Shown here: positions 4,980 to 5,552 of the stretch, one piece after another | Layout: every line of letters begins with the position of its first letter | How positions within the stretch are numbered: position 1 is the stretch's first letter | DNA from: an uncultured Oscillospiraceae bacterium | Lineage (GTDB): Bacteria > Bacillota > Clostridia > Oscillospirales > Oscillospiraceae | Length of the DNA stretch: 5,552 nucleotides | NCBI GenBank assembly: GCA_905233595.1 | Contig: CAJOFI010000219.1 | Span: 1 to 5,552, forward strand | Direction: 5' to 3' | Program-made: the position numbers and the translations under genes | Notes under the pieces: model-generated | The model's database searches: none | Seen by the model: only the letters and a program-made list of their open reading frames with translations | What the model was told of the DNA's origin: nothing

Positions 4980-5552
4980 TCAATGATCGGCGCTACGGGT
5001 CAAAGTCCTCGCTTCGAGATAGTACCGCTTCTCCCTCGCCTTGCCCATGGAGAAGGTCTTGCGCGGGAGGGCGCCGAGGGTCTCGACGCCGGGGAAGAGC
5101 TCTTCCTTCTTCATCTTCGGCAGCAGGAAGCCTACGGCGTTTTCGCCCTTTGCCAGCGTGCGCAGGCTGTCCTCGCCGTGGATATAGTCGAGCCTGCCCG
5201 CGTTGTCTTTCAGATAAGCGTCCAGGAAGTCCTGCACCGCCGCGACCGCGAGACCGGGGACGTAGAGCGCGATCTCCCCTTCCCCGCTCACGAGCCGCAC
5301 TTCCGCGCCGTCCGTGCCGGGGAAAGCCGCCTTTGCGCACTCTGCGAGCTTCCTTGCGTCGCAGTCTGTCACGACGCGGTGGATGGCCTCCCACTTCTGC
5401 GCGGCGCTGTGCAGATTCTCAAGCTCCACCAGCGCGTAGCGGCGCGGGTGCTCCGTAACGCCGGGGTGCTCCGCCTTGTACGCCTCCCAGCAGGCCCTGG
5501 CGCTTGCGAGGGAGTGGTTCCCGTCGCCGACGGCGAAGACCAGCTCGCGCCC
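4980..5552 (-). CDS. DUF1015-family protein, 5' part outside window
   Basis: The frame is open from the right edge (G-R-E-L-V-F-A-V) to a TGA at 4980-4982, giving the last 190 residues of a protein that is normally about 400 long. I recognise DUF1015 by FAVGDGNHSLASARACWE near the visible start, RRYALVELENLH, LDYIHGEDSL, GFLLPKMKKEELF and the C-terminal GALPRKTFSMGKAREKRYYLEAR. The family is soluble and lacks a firm function; from memory, members often lie near serine-biosynthesis genes (serA/serC) in Clostridia, which cannot be tested here. A GTG at 5427-5429 could be mistaken for a start, but conserved sequence continues upstream of it, so it is internal. The gene converges on upp. No frameshift is seen. 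Confidence 0.88.
   Translation of the reverse strand, partial: GRELVFAVGDGNHSLASARACWEAYKAEHPGVTEHPRRYALVELENLHSAAQKWEAIHRVVTDCDARKLAECAKAAFPGTDGAEVRLVSGEGEIALYVPGLAVAAVQDFLDAYLKDNAGRLDYIHGEDSLRTLAKGENAVGFLLPKMKKEELFPGVETLGALPRKTFSMGKAREKRYYLEARTLTRSADH

Noticed and set aside
1..5552. tRNA, rRNA, CRISPR array, phage or defence genes
   Set aside because: No cloverleaf with acceptor and anticodon stems, no regularly spaced repeats, and no integrase, transposase or nuclease motifs were seen on either strand.

Overview
The window reads as a GC-rich stretch of a Firmicutes (Clostridia) chromosome, most like a gut Oscillospiraceae/Ruminococcaceae-type organism. The reasons are strong AAGGAG-type ribosome binding sites, a tsaE-tsaB t6A gene pair, a YkpA/YbiT-type ABC-F gene, a clostridial-looking RodA/FtsW, and A+T-rich repeats between GC-rich genes. 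The taxonomic placement is inference from gene content; no marker gene is present. The content is mostly core housekeeping, not accessory.

Layout. Bases 1-1116 (+) hold the 3' two thirds of an ABC-F ATPase cut by the left edge. Its second ATPase domain has lost the Walker A lysine and the catalytic glutamate. Bases 1117-1372 are a structured non-coding gap. It contains a 168-base segment with 14-base imperfect terminal inverted repeats and an 8-base direct repeat on each side, a 16-bp perfect hairpin, and a small hairpin just before the next gene. Then comes gtrA-like (1373-1783, +), which converges on rodA/ftsW (complement 1869-3020) across a perfect 17-bp bidirectional terminator. The rodA reading frame has no ATG, GTG or TTG upstream of 2921, yet conserved-looking N-terminal sequence and a strong Shine-Dalgarno lie further upstream, placed for an ATT start at 3020.

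RodA and the t6A genes diverge from a compact region (about 3074-3123) with two overlapping promoters on opposite strands. The t6A pair tsaE-tsaB follows. Both genes are broken: tsaE is frameshifted and lacks a short piece after the Walker A helix, and tsaB has its middle replaced by an exact 99-base copy of the tsaE Walker A region. This is the most remarkable feature of the window. It is either a real template-switch rearrangement or an assembly artefact, and both lesions share the same right-hand breakpoint.

The window ends with upp (4316-4945, +, intact uracil phosphoribosyltransferase) converging on a partial DUF1015-family gene (complement 4980-5552) that runs off the right edge.

The genes serve separate core functions: translation (ABC-F, t6A tRNA modification), envelope and cell shape (RodA, GtrA) and pyrimidine salvage (Upp). 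I do not see a convincing new multigene system. The items worth following are the tsaE/tsaB repeat, the non-canonical rodA start, the degenerate ABC-F domain and the inverted-repeat element.
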